A stretch of DNA of 64,000 bases from Luscinia megarhynchos (GCA_034336665.1 CM067592.1:48451761-48515760); one strand, 5' to 3'. Positions 12,640 to 23,864 are shown, counted from the stretch's first letter. Program-made: numbers and translations. The notes: generated by a model from the letters alone, not told the origin.

Positions 12640-13660
12640 GAGCAGGACACAATCCCACCATAGGACCTCCCTCAGCCGCAGCAGGAACCACACCCAAGGT
12701 CCCAGGACGGACACCAGGAAACCCAAGGGAAGCCGAGCCAGGTGAACCGAGAGCCGAGCCGAGAGCCAGGCCGAGCCGAGCCGAGCCAGACAGGCAAAGG
12801 CCGAGCCGAGAGCCGAACCGAGCCGAGAGCCGGGCACTTTGCCACTCCTTGCCACATACACCCGAGGAAGCCAAGCCAGGCAGTCGAGTTCTTTTCCCAG
12901 CCCTCCAGGCGAGGAAGGCACCTGGAGGGGCAGCGCAGCGGAGGTGTGGGAGAGTAAAGGCAGGGGCGGCTAATGAAGAGGTCAGGGCAGCGAGGTGGGA
13001 TAGGTCCCGCTCTGGCTTCCCGCCGTGAGCGGGACGCGTTCGCGGCACGGCAGCCGCTCGCCCCGCTGCCTCTGCAGTCCACGCTCAGGAGCCAGCAGGC
13101 GACAGCCCCTGCCCCGCTCCTCCGAGCCCGCAGGGACTGCCGAGCCGGGGAGCCTGGCCGAGTACCCGCCCCGGGGAAGGAGCTCCTGCTCCCTGCAGCA
13201 GCCGGGCGGGCACAGGCTACCCATGCTCCCGGCACCAGGTGCAGCAGGTGGTGAGCTGCCGGGACAGGACAGTGCTGGCGGGCGCGCCTCGCTCGGAGCA
13301 GCAGCGGCTGGGCCGCAGCCACCCGCGCCAAGGTGCGCTTTCCCAAGCACTGCTCTTTTCTTTTCTTCCCTCTTTTTTGTTTGTTTATTTGTTCGTTTCC
13401 CTTTTCCCCATCCCGTCTCTCAGAGGTAGGTCGCAGCGCGCTTCCTCCAGAGCTGCGGGAGCCGCTCGGTGCTGCCCGGGGCCGCGGGCTGCCCGGCCTG
13501 CTGCGCTCGGCGTGGCCGGGCCGGGCCGAGCTCCGCCGCCCCTCTGCGCCTCTGGCCAGGGAGGCGAGGTGCGGAGCCCTGCGTGCTGGTCCTGTGCTGG
13601 CCGTGCTGAGCACAGGGATGGGAGACTCAGCCGGGAGCTTGTCGTCTTCCGTGGCAAACG
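12640..13660 (+). promoter_or_regulatory. MOB3B: CpG island, probable MOB3B promoter and first exon
   Basis: A GC-rich block dense in CpG, strongest at 12,990-13,640, in an otherwise AT-rich region. It is the only large CpG cluster upstream of the MOB3B coding exon that is not inside a recognised transposon. In human, MOB3B starts at an upstream non-coding exon and IFNK lies between that exon and the first coding exon. The order here (island, antisense interferon, coding exon) is the same. Possible donors such as CAGAG|GTAGGT near 13,427 exist, but I cannot choose a transcription start or splice site. The strand is inferred from MOB3B. The minisatellite forms its upstream border. Confidence 0.6.
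12725..12835. repeat. GAGCC/GCCGA short tandem repeat
   Basis: An imperfect 5-bp repeat (GAGCC in various phases, with interruptions) at the upstream shoulder of the CpG island. It gives long open frames in both strands that are not genes. Confidence 0.75.
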
Positions 13661-13699
13661 CTGAGACACAGCCTCTTAAAACTGGCAATTTTTCTGCGC

Positions 13700-15706
13700 T
13701 TTCTTTAATGCTGTGGGCGAAGTTAGTGTCTCAAGAAACGTGCCGTGCAGCTGCTCTGCCAGGTTTGTTAGTTGTGGAGACACAGGCTCAGGGTGCTGGA
13801 TTTTGCTCTTAGTTTGCAAGGTTGCTCAAGGATAAATGGTTTGTGTTTAACTCCTTGCTCCCTAGTGGAGCACAGTATTTGAAATCCTTGCAGTCACAGT
13901 GTGACAGCCTGACAGCCAGCCTCTCAGAGGCTGACCCAGGGCTTGTTATGGGGAAATAAGTAATTGCCGGTGCAAGGACTCGCACGCCCTAGAGGTACCC
14001 GCTGTTGGCTTAAAAGAGAACTGCAGTGCAAGCACAGCAGAGGCTCCTGGAGAGTCCTGCTTGAAGCTGAGTGACCCTGCAGGTCATCTGTCTTCTGGCA
14101 AGACTGCTGCCAGCTAGCATTTGAAATGTAGACGCCTTCTTGCTCCCGTTTGATGGTCAAATCAGCGTGTTCTGGGACTGGTTGTGAACAGTTTTCATAA
14201 GTAAAATATTTTGATTGAATTGCTGTATGATTGTCAAAAGGATAAATGTGTTTGAGGACCCTTCCCACCCTTGCTTGAATTTCAACAATTTCTTCAATAG
14301 GCATCAAGATTGCTTCTGTTCTCCAAGCCTTTTAGTTGTATTTTACATGAAGATATAATTTGTATTAAATGGGGGATACTTGTGAGACAGTGTTCTGGAC
14401 ATACCTAACTGGAGAATTTATGGGGTGGTTGCACTACAATAGGTAGAGGAATGCCTGTTTCCCTCTTTTTACAGCAAAACATGTTATTCAAAATTTGCAA
14501 ATTTCTGAGTGGACCAATAACTGTGATGGTTATGCTTCCCTGCTCCAGGGGGCACAGAAAAGAGGATTACTGGAACACAAAAAAAAAAAACCCCACAAGT
14601 GAAAAAACCCAAACATAACAAAAAACCAAACTAAAAAAAAAGCCACCACAAGGAGGAAGCTGGTGGTTTTTAAACAGACGATATGCGCATCTGAAAGAGG
14701 GTTGTAGGTAGAAAAAAGAGGAGGAGCACAAGATAGGGTACAGTCAAGCAATACTGAATTCCAGAAAGTGCTAAAGAGAAAAAAAGGTGGGTGCAGAATG
14801 GCAGGATGTTTCTTGGCATCAAGCCTCTTGCAATGATGATTTTATGCAGTGTTGGTGTAGTAGCTGATGCTGCTTAGAATGCATTAGTGAGTAATGTTAG
14901 ACTTGGGACTGGACCAGATAACTTCAGTTTCTTTGCTGGTGTTTCTCTCCTGAAAAATATTCTTTATTAACTGCCAGCAAAGTACTTGGCATTGTTAAGC
15001 CCCTGGGGAAGGTACTTGTGTTTTGGAACAGAAACTGAGAGAAGCAGAGAGGTCCTGGTGCCCTGAGAACATTTGGAATGGCAGCTGTTTAACAATGTTA
15101 CAGGACAAACATGGTACTCGTCTTTGTTTAATATTTAGTCTTTATCACTAATTAGGCAAACTGAGATTTCAGATGGAATTTTTTTAGACAAAACACAATG
15201 TTAGTTTCATTCTTCTCTTTTAAGGTATTATCTCAGGATTAGGTGCTTCAGTAGCTTTGACAGATATATGAGTATCTTGCGAGCCTCTTCTGAGCCAGGG
15301 GCTTAGGCAAGAACTGTCCGGAAAAGATGGAGAGAGAAACATAAGATAAGTAAGATATAACTGGAATTTCAAGCTAAGTACTGTAGAAGTAAATTTATTT
15401 CCAGAGAAACTACACTGTAGTATTCCACTAAGGTGTTCTGGTGATGGGGTATTAGCATATTAGTATGTTAAAGGAGAAATACAAAGGAACTGCAGTTATG
15501 AAGGTCAGTTATACATGAAGCAACTGAGAGGTTCTTTTAAAGGCATTTGGACCAGACAAGAGAAGCAGATGAGGTTCTGCTCACTGTTCTTGTTACCCAG
15601 TCTTGCTGCCACACTCCCCTTTCTCTTTTGTGCTGGTTCTCATATGCAGTGGGTGCTCTTCTCTGGTTTTTAAATCTGTACTTTTTTACAAAAGTATGGA
15701 TTTTGT
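13700..15706. other. Non-coding DNA, probable start of MOB3B intron 1
   Basis: Ordinary AT-rich sequence with an A-rich simple tract at 14,577-14,646. No exon or element was recognised. The only open frames are short and lack motifs. The assignment to intron 1 depends on the CpG island being the MOB3B promoter. Confidence 0.5.
14577..14646. repeat. A-rich simple sequence
   Basis: Ten or more consecutive A followed by CCCCAC and further A-tracts separated by C or CC. It is low complexity with no evident function. Confidence 0.7.
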
Positions 15707-17449
15707 TTGGGTATTTTGGATTATTCCTGTTGGTCTGACGGGCTCAGGAAACAGTTCAACAGCTATTAAAGCGGGACAAGGATGTAGATTGGAAAGAGGG
15801 AGAGGAAGAAAGGATGTAAAACTAGGTCATTCTGTTTTGTGAACCATCATCGTTGTGTGATTTACCCTGGAAATAAAAGGGAACTCAACCTAATCAAGTA
15901 GCTTAATGGGAACACACTTTTCAAGAGCAGGGGGCTCTTTGGCCATAAGAACTGTTTGATCTAGGAAATCTTGTCACTGCTTCTGCTGTTGAGGGCATTT
16001 GCTTACCTCACCAATACAATAAAATAATAAAAAAAGTATTTTGAAGATTCAACATACCCTTATGCTGACAAAAGGTGTAGGTTTTTAATCTAGAAAGATT
16101 TTAGTAAATTATGTGGATAGTAGCATGCAGTATATCCAGGTGGTTGGTAGTAGATGACCACTTCTGCCTTACAAATAACCTTCTTTCCACTATAGGGAAC
16201 ATTAGTTTTGTGTGTTGTACTTTAGTTTTTGTAATTTAGTATTTACTTCTATTCAGGCATAAAAAATAAATAAAAATATGTCGCTCTAAAGTTTTAAAGC
16301 AAATTCTAGGAGATAGAAAAGTGCAGTCTCTGGATCAGTAACTGGAGAGGGTGCTGAACAGGTGTTTAAGGCAGCTTCATGAGCCCTGATACCAGGCCTT
16401 CACTTGGGTGATTCTTCATGTGTGCTGAAACTGGAAAAGTGTGACTGGGAACTGATTTCTTGCCCTTTGGTTGTTCATTCTTTACTTCAGCTCTTCATCT
16501 TGGCAGAATTGCAGTTTATCTTTTCCAGCTCACAACTGTCTCTATTTCAAAGTAATCCAGCATTTCATTGATCAGTACAATATAGTACAAATGCTAGCAG
16601 CAGTCATTTCAGATTATGCTTCTCTGCAGAATATGAACTTTCACTTTTTCAACACGAAAAAAAAAATCAAGAGGAACTTGAAATGTAGTTGTTTGGGGTT
16701 TTTTCCCTTAAAACAAATTTTAAGTGGCTTTGGAATTGTTACTAATTCTAAGAATTATAGAATATTATTTTCACTTTGTCCCATTGGTAACTATTTTCAC
16801 TTTAGTGTCTCCCACTCTCTCTCCTTTGTTCTCCTGTACCCACTGGCATTATATTAGAATTCTTGATTAAGATAGACGTTGAAGTGGTGTCTATTCACAC
16901 ATATATCAAAGCAAATACACTAAAAACAAAACAAACTGAAGTGGTTTTGTTTCTTTGATCTCCAGTTACAGCAGTGATAAAAAGTTACAAAAAGTTTAAT
17001 TGTAAGAGTTAAATGTAACAGCAGTAGTCCAGGAATATTTCATTTTTCTTTACTCATGGAGAAAAAAGTCAAGACTTAGTTATTTGACTTCAAATAGTAG
17101 AAGACCATATTCAATTTAGGAAAATGCAACTCTTTCCACAAGAGTAGAAAGTTGCATATTTTTTCCTCAAGAGGGTTAAGACTGAATTCCAGGTAAAGAA
17201 ATGGGAAAAATAATATTAGTTATAGTTATTTCTTTTCTTCTATAGAGATGCAGTTAAGTTTAACTTCTAAAAAGCACAGATTTTACATAGGGTAGTTCTT
17301 AAACAGCTGTGTTCTCTAAAATGCTTTAGCTGATATCAGTTAGGTCAGCTTTACTCTGGATACTCCCAAATTATCATTGCTACAACCTTACATTGGCTTT
17401 GCCTGATGCATTAATTCCCTCGGTAACCCACTGACTTTAAAAGCAGTAA

Positions 17450-17523
17450 AATTAAAAACAAAAAAACAAAAAACAAACCCCAAACAAAAATGCCCAAAAC
17501 CAACAACGACAAAAAACAAAAAA
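17450..17523. repeat. A-rich simple sequence (left copy)
   Basis: CAAAAA-type low-complexity tract. The matching tract at 21,424-21,508 differs in the length of its A-runs, as expected for sequencing or allelic differences in homopolymers. Confidence 0.7.
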
Positions 17524-18511
17524 GCAGGTATAAAACCCAGCCAAGAATTTAGTGTACTTATTTTACAGGTATCAAGCATCACTTCCAGTGTCGAACATGG
17601 TTGAAAAGTGTTTAAATTAGTAAAGGGAGAGACTGAATGATGAAGTTGGAATGTTTCATTATCTGTGTGCCAAACCTTATGTTCTATATAACCAGTTAGA
17701 GCTGAGGCTCTTTATTTTGGTGTGGTTATTACAGGGGGTACGTTCAGGGTCTGAGACATGTTCTTTTTCCCCATAATGCTCTATAAAAAGCAGACATGTA
17801 GGACAGGTGGATACTGGCCAGACTGTTTGGGATGGCAAATTGGGACATGGGTCAAGAATAAGCAGGTAGGGTTGAGGACATTTCTAGGAAGGAAGGATTA
17901 CACGATTCACATTTTATTTGAATAAGCAAAGGGAAAGGAAGGCAACCCAGAAGTTACAGTCCAACCCTCAAACTTCTTAGCAAAGAATGTTGAATTCTGT
18001 CCTCAGATATTTGAGACAGGTGGATGAAGAAACAGATATATTTTCTTTGATTCCAGAAGTCATGGACATATTTTAACTCTTTTCTTCTTACATTCAAATT
18101 TTATACATTCATTTATAATAAAATACATGAGGAATGAGATACACTGGGATGAAATATATGAAATTGGAGTCGGCTCATATCAGAAGTCATCAGTTTCGAT
18201 ACATAGGAGACCATAGGTATTCAAAGTGTCTTGAATAACAGTTAAATTGATGAAGATGAAATGTATGAAGTACTACTTGGTTCTGTCACAGATGGAAGGA
18301 AAGAGAGATGGGAGGAGGAAGGAATGAAAAGAAATTTATTATGCAATATTGCAAGTGATTCTTTTCAGATTATTTTTTGTCACAGTTATGAACAGAAGCA
18401 TTGAATGCATACATATTTTACATAGTGTTGTGAATTGACATGTCCTAGAAAACCCTATACTTTAGTTATTCAATATGCTGTTTAGAAAGTTATTTTACCA
18501 ACCTATTATTA

Positions 18512-18517
<6 letters not shown>

Positions 18518-18580
<63 letters not shown>
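18518..18580. repeat. (TA)n microsatellite (left copy)
   Basis: About 31 uninterrupted TA dinucleotides preceded by ATT repeats. The equivalent site in the right copy has TG and CA flanks that are absent here. Confidence 0.97.
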
Positions 18581-18582
<2 letters not shown>

Positions 18583-19157
18583 ACATACCTCTCTCCATAG
18601 ACTATGGAACAATTAAACTGCAAAATAAAGATGGCTGGTAATTGAGTTTTTCTTTTCTTGGTTGGGAGGGACTATCTGTCATTATTTTAATTTAAAGATA
18701 TGCTTGGTCATCTTAAAATTCTCATCATTCTGTAATTTAAAGATTTTCATGTTATATAAGACTACAGGAGTTTGTCTTCCTTATGAATCTGTATCTTGTG
18801 CTTTTTCCCAAATTGGTGAGTAATGCAAAAATAAAATCTTATTTTGTTGTTTTATACAAATTTTCAGGTTAATAAGCACTTCATTATTATATGTGGAAAT
18901 TACAAAACATTTTATAAATAGGTTAATAGTGCAAAGAGACTGTCTCAGAACTGAAAATATCATTTTGTATTTGCAAAGAGACTATTCCTCACAGAAAACA
19001 CTAAAATCAGTGCCTCATTTTGTGTGCTCTGTTGTGTTTAACTTAAGAGCCACTGAATACTTTTTTGAAAACAAACTCCAAACTCAGATTTGAAGGTGTT
19101 CAAACGTCAGAGTAGAAAAACATCAGAGGAAGAGAAATATTGCTTATTAAAAAGTAT

Positions 19158-19200
19158 TAGGAGGAGGAGGAGGAGGAGGAGGGAGGAGGAGGAGGAGGAG
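19158..19200. repeat. (GGA)n tract present only in the left copy
   Basis: About 14 GGA units with one interruption. At the equivalent place in the right copy (about 23,250) there is only a run of A followed by TAGAAG. It lies next to the low-quality contig end, so it may be an assembly error and not a real microsatellite. Confidence 0.8.
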
Positions 19201-19210
19201 ATTTTACCTC

Positions 19211-19563
19211 TTTATGTAGTTTTCAAAAGACTATCAAAATTATATTACTTGTTCTCGAGATTCGGGAGCGAGACGCGCGCGCTTGCCGGAACAGGTTGGC
19301 ATGTTGGGTTCTGCCGGCGGCGGAGGACTTTATTGTTTGAAAACTGTTGGCGGTGGGCCATGTTATTCGACAAACATGTCACCAGTTGTTTCTGTAAAAT
19401 GCAAAATGATGGCAAAGACAGCAACGCTCTTTTGGTTAAAATTTTGGAAGTTCTCCGGTTTGCCTTATTCAAACAATCAACAGGAGAAATGGTTGGAGAT
19501 GATCTGTTGGAAGGAATTCGCTATTCGTTGGAGTGATTATTGTTCTTCACCGCGCGCTGTGGC
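19211..19563 (-). pseudogene. Corrupted partial copy of IFNK at a contig end (probable artefact)
   Basis: This stretch aligns in order with 23,279 to about 23,640, covering roughly the C-terminal 120 residues of the interferon. Short shared blocks are spread along it: TATATTACTTGTTCTC, TGTTTGAAAACTG, ACAAACATGTC, TTTTGGAAGTTCTC, ATCAACAGGA and GGAATTC. Between them are many substitutions and indels, with extra CpG-rich words such as GACGCGCGCG that have no counterpart in the intact gene. No interferon reading frame survives. The pattern fits unpolished sequence at a contig end better than a decayed gene copy, because the flanking DNA of the same copy remains nearly identical. Confidence 0.75.
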
Positions 19564-19663
19564 NNNNNNNNNNNNNNNNNNNNNNNNNNNNNNNNNNNNN
19601 NNNNNNNNNNNNNNNNNNNNNNNNNNNNNNNNNNNNNNNNNNNNNNNNNNNNNNNNNNNNNNN
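19564..19663. other. Assembly gap of exactly 100 N
   Basis: One hundred consecutive N. This length is commonly used as a placeholder for a gap of unknown size. The segments on either side are copies of each other, so the true gap is probably negative, meaning an overlap of about 3.9 kb. Frames that read through the Ns are meaningless. Confidence 0.99.
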
Positions 19664-21423
19664 TTTGGGTATTTTGGATTATTCCTGTTGGTCTGGCCGG
19701 GCTCAGGAAACAGTTTCAACAGCTATTAAAAGCGGGACAAGGATGTAGATTGGAAAGAGGGAGAGGAAGAAAGGATGTAAAACTAGGTCATTCTGTTTTG
19801 TGAACCATCATCGTTGTGTGATTTACCTGGAAATAAAGAGACTCAACCTAATCCAAGTAGCAATGGGAACACACTTTTTCAAAGGCAAGGGGCTCTTTGG
19901 CCATAAGAACTGTTTGATCTAGGAAATCTTGTCACTGCTTCTGCTGTTGGGGGCATTTGCTTACCTCACCAATACAATAAAATAATAAAAAAGTATTTTG
20001 AAGATTCCAACATACCCTTATGCTGACAAAAGGTGTGAGGTTTTTAATCTAGAAAAGATTTTTAGTAAATTAATGTGGATAGTAGCATGCAGTATATCCA
20101 GGTGGTTGGTAGTAGATGACCACTTCTGCCTTACAAATAACAACTAATATATCTTTCACTATATAGGGAACAGTGGTTTTGTGTGTTGTACTTTTAGTTT
20201 TGTAATTTAGTGTCTACTTCTATTCCGGGCATAAAAATAAATAAAAATATATGTCGGCTCTAAAGTTTTGAAAGCAAAATTCTAGGAGATAGAAAAGTGC
20301 AGTCTCTGGATCCGGTAACTGGAGAGGTGCTGAACAGGTGTTTAAAGAGCAGCTTCAGCGAGCCCTGATACCAGGCCTTCACTTGGGTGATTCTTCATGT
20401 GTGCTGAAACTGGAAAAGTGTGACTGGGAACTGATTTCTTGCCCTTTGGTTGTTCATTCTTTACTTCAGCTCTTCATCTTGGCAGAATTGCAGTTTATCT
20501 TTTCCAGCTCACAACTGTCTCTATTTCAAAGTAATCCAGCATTTCATTGATCAGTACAATATAGTACAAATGCTAGCAGCAGTCATTTCAGATTATGCTT
20601 CTCTGCAGAATATGAACTTTCACTTTTTCAACACGAAAAAAAAAATCAAGAGGAACTTGAAATGTAGTTGTTTGGGGTTTTTTCCCTTAAAACAAATTTT
20701 AAGTGGCTTTGGAATTGTTACTAATTCTAAGAATTATAGAATATTATTTTCACTTTGTCCTATTGCACTATTTTCACTTTAGTGTCTCCCACCCTCTCCT
20801 TTGTTCTTGTACCCACTGGCATTATATTAGAATTCTTGATTAAGATAGACGTTGAAGTGGTGTCTATTCACACATATATCAAAGCAAATACACTAAAAAA
20901 AACAAAACAAACTGAAGTGGTTTTGTTTCTTTTGGTCTCCAGTTACAGCAGTGATAAAAAGTTACAAAAAGTTTAATTGTAAGAGTTAAATGTAACAGCA
21001 GTAGTCCAGAATATTTCATTTTCTTTACTCATGGAAAGAAAAAAAAAAGTCAAGACTTAGTTATTTGACTTCAAATAGTAGAAGACCATATTCAATTTAG
21101 GAAAATGCAACTCTTTCCACAAGAGTAGAAAGTTGCATATTTTTTCCTCAAGAGGGTTAAGACTGAATTCCAGGTAAAGAAATGGGAAAATAATATTAGT
21201 TATAGTTATTTCTTTTTTCTTCTATGAGATGCAGTTAAGTTTAACTTCTAAAAGCACAGATTTTTACATAGGTAGTTCTTAAACAGCTGTGTTCTCTAAA
21301 AATGCTTAGCTGATATCAGTTAGGTCAGCTTACCTGGATACCCCAAATTATCATTGCTACAACCTTACATTGGCTTGCCTGATACATTAATTCCCCTCAG
21401 TAACCACACATTAAAAGCAGTAA

Positions 21424-21508
21424 ATTAAAAAAACAAAAAAACAAAAAAAACAAACACAACAAAAATACCCAAAACCAACAACGACAAAAAAACAAAAACA
21501 AATAAAAA
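21424..21508. repeat. A-rich simple sequence (right copy)
   Basis: Counterpart of 17,450-17,523, made of A-runs broken by single C residues. Run lengths differ between the two copies. Confidence 0.7.
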
Positions 21509-21756
21509 ACCCAACCAGAATTTAGTGTACTTATTTTACAGGTATCAAGCATCACTTCAGTGTCAACATGGTTGAAAAGTGTTTAAATTAGTAAAGGAGA
21601 GACTGACTGATGAAGTTGGGAATGTTTCATTATCTGTGTGCCAAACCCTTATGTTCTCTATACAACCAGTTAAGAGCTGAGCTCTTCTGTTGGTGACGGT
21701 GATGTACAGGAGTACATTCAGGAGTCTGAAACCTGTTCTTTCCCCCCTGTCTCTGT

Positions 21757-21975
21757 AAAGCAGGAGCATGTGAGAGGGGGGTGGGCGGGCCTGATCTCAC
21801 TAGCCCAGTGTCTAATTTGGATGCCTAAAATTAAGTAGTTGTATATACCTTATTGTTTCATTCCTGGAATAATGAATTATACCAATCCATTACACTAGCT
21901 GCACGCAGAGTAAGTTTGTTTGTTTGTTTGTTTGCTTGCTTGTTTGTTTGTTTTTCCCCTAGAGCGAGGAGGGAT
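21757..21975. other. Block that differs between the two duplicated copies
   Basis: About 220 bp that includes a GTTT/GCTT tetranucleotide repeat at 21,914-21,954. In the left copy the matching interval (about 17,795-17,910) is a shorter, unrelated sequence of about 110 bp. Flanks match on both sides: TGAAGTTGG and AACCAGTTA blocks before, TTCACATTTTATTTGAATAA after. It is either a haplotype difference or a local assembly error. Confidence 0.7.
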
Positions 21976-22587
21976 TTTTAGATTCACATTTTATTTGAAT
22001 AAAGGAAAGGAAGGCAACCCAAGTTACAGTCCAGCCCTCAAACTTCTTAGCAAAATGTTGAGATTCTGTCCTCAGATAATGGTAACAATGCATTAATTTT
22101 TTTGGTCAAAATAATCCTATTTTCTTCCCCAGTTCCAGAAGTCATGGACATGTTTTAACTCTTTTCTTCTTACATTCAAATTTTATACATTCCATTTATA
22201 ATAAAAATACATGAGGAATGAGATACACTGGAATGAAATGTATGAAATTTGAGGTGGAAAAAACCATGTCAGAAGTCATCCAGTTTTCCAATGCATAGGA
22301 AGACCATGGGTATTCAAAGTGTCTTGAATAACAGTTAAATTGATGAAGATGATAACTTGAAGTACTGCTTGGTTCTGTCTGAATGAAGGAAAGAGAGATG
22401 GGAGAGGAATGAAAGAAATTTGTTAATACCTGTGTTCATAAGTAGTTCTTTTCAGATTATTTTTGTCTGGTTATGAACTTGAAGCACATTGAATGCATAC
22501 ATATTTTACATAGTGTTGTGAATTGACATGTCCTGAAAACCTATACTTTAGTTATTCAATATGCTGTTTAGAAAGTTATTTATAAAC

Positions 22588-22588
22588 C

Positions 22589-22678
<90 letters not shown>
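22588..22678. repeat. Compound (TG)n(TA)n(CA)n microsatellite, palindromic
   Basis: A TG run, then about 32 TA units, then a CA run. Because TG and CA are reverse complements and TA is self-complementary, the whole ~90 bp is a near-perfect inverted repeat that could form a hairpin. It is a likely cause of assembly trouble. Confidence 0.95.
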
Positions 22679-23278
22679 TCATATATATCTCCATAGACTA
22701 TGGAGACAATTAAACTTGCAAAATAAAGATGAAAGCTGGTAATTGATTTTTCTTTTCTTGGTTGGGAGGACTATCTGTCATTATTTTTTTAATTTAAAGA
22801 TGTCTTGGTCATCTTAAATTCTCATCTGTTCTGTAATTTAAGATTTTCATGTTATATAAGACTACAGGAAGGTTTGTCTTCCATATGAATGTCTGTATCT
22901 TGTACTTTTTTCCCAAATTAGTGAAGTAATGCAAAAATAAAATCTATGCATGCAGTAATTTATGCAAATTTTTCAGGTTGTAAAGCAACTGTTATTATAT
23001 GTGGAAAGTCCACAAAACATTTTATAAATAGGTTAATAGTGCAAAGAGACAATATAGGAGCAATATCCATTTGTATTTTTAAAGACCTTCTACAGAAGCA
23101 CTAAAATCAAGTGCCCTTTCATTTGTGTACTCTACATGTTTAACTTAGAGCACTGAATGCTTTTTGAAAACAAGCTCCAACTCTCAATTTGAAAATTATT
23201 AAAACGTGGAAATGAAAAGCTTATCAAGAAGGGGAAGAAATATTGTATTATTAAAAAAAAATAGAAGATTTTACCTCT

Positions 23279-23833
23279 TTATGTAGTTTTTTTTTTCAAA
23301 AGACTGTCAAAAATTATATTACTTGTTCTCAATTCCATTTGAACTGCTTCCCAGGAGCAACGGCTGTATTGCTTATCTTTTAGGAAATTGGTGATTCTTT
23401 GAAAGTACTTTTTTATGCTGTATATTGAACTTTTTAGGATCCATGTTTGAAAACTGCTTGCTTTTGATTGTTCTTCTGACAAACATGTCTCCAGTTCTTC
23501 AATCTGATGATGAATTCCATTTTGGAAGTTCTCAATTTTGCTTGTATTCCAAACATCAACAGGAAGGTTTTTGCTAAATAGTTGGAAGATCTGTTGAAGG
23601 AATTCATAGGTGATCCTTATGATGTTCTTCTGTGTGACCTTGGTAATCTCCATGGGGAAACTGAAATCAGTTGTTTCGCTGAGACATTGCTGAGAAAAAT
23701 AACCACTCATTTTCCACAGAAAGTTCATGATATGGTAGTTCACTTTGTTTCCTTGGAAAAGACAAACTGAACATGAGATTTTGATATACAATGCCAGTAT
23801 AATGCAAATTTGCAGTAAACTTCTCTGAACCAT
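23279..23833 (-). CDS. IFNK: Type I interferon, probably interferon kappa
   Basis: A secreted antiviral cytokine that would act through the IFNAR1/IFNAR2 receptor. The single-exon ORF encodes 184 residues from the ATG at 23,833. Residues 1 to about 20 (MVQRSLLQICIILALYIKIS) form a hydrophobic signal peptide. Cysteines at 21/24, 50, 117 and 159 match the spacing of the two conserved type I interferon disulfides (about 27, 67 and 42 residues apart). The C-terminal CSWEAVQMEL stretch (159-168) matches the family's C-[AS]-W-E signature. One N-glycosylation sequon is at N96 (NTS). The frame is open for 36 more codons upstream, but they do not form a signal peptide, so the ATG at 23,833 is preferred. 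The ORF ends in a lysine run coded by ten A, so its last residues depend on homopolymer accuracy. Assignment to kappa rests on its position antisense to and upstream of the MOB3B coding exon, as in human. An extra 5' exon cannot be excluded. Confidence 0.8.
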   Translation of the reverse strand: MVQRSLLQICIILALYIKISCSVCLFQGNKVNYHIMNFLWKMSGYFSQQCLSETTDFSFPMEITKVTQKNIIRITYEFLQQIFQLFSKNLPVDVWNTSKIENFQNGIHHQIEELETCLSEEQSKASSFQTWILKSSIYSIKKYFQRITNFLKDKQYSRCSWEAVQMELRTSNIIFDSLLKKKTT

Positions 23834-23864
23834 GATGGTCGTGCTGATGAAGCAGTCAGAACTA

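Larger units (their letters stand above)
15707..19563 (+). repeat. Left copy of a ~3.9-kb duplicated segment, ending at the gap
   Basis: From TTTGGGTATTTTGGATTATT at 15,707 this sequence runs collinear with 19,664 onward, with scattered base changes and homopolymer indels. Shared anchors include TGTTCATTCTTTACTTCAGC (16,471 versus 20,450), an AT microsatellite (18,518 versus 22,600) and the 3' part of the interferon gene (19,211 versus 23,279). Identity is high at the start and falls sharply over the last ~350 bp before the Ns. The boundary at the gap indicates an overlapping contig end that was not merged. A true tandem duplication is the less likely alternative. Confidence 0.93.
19664..23640 (+). 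repeat. Right copy of the ~3.9-kb duplicated segment
   Basis: It begins at the first base after the Ns with the sequence found at 15,707 and stays collinear to about 23,640, where the left copy runs out. This copy carries the intact interferon ORF and continues into unique sequence, so it is the better representative. Compared with the left copy it has a different ~220-bp block at about 21,757-21,975, TG/CA flanks around the TA microsatellite, and many small homopolymer differences. Confidence 0.93.

Noticed and set aside
12566..13812. ORFs of 94 to 338 codons on both strands in the CpG island
   Set aside because: High GC removes stop codons in every frame. The products are arginine-, alanine- and proline-rich with no domain.
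16471..20782. Same 110-128-codon ORF at 16,471 and 20,450 taken as a conserved paralogue pair
   Set aside because: The similarity is that of the whole duplicated segment. Non-coding flanks match equally well, so there is no coding constraint.
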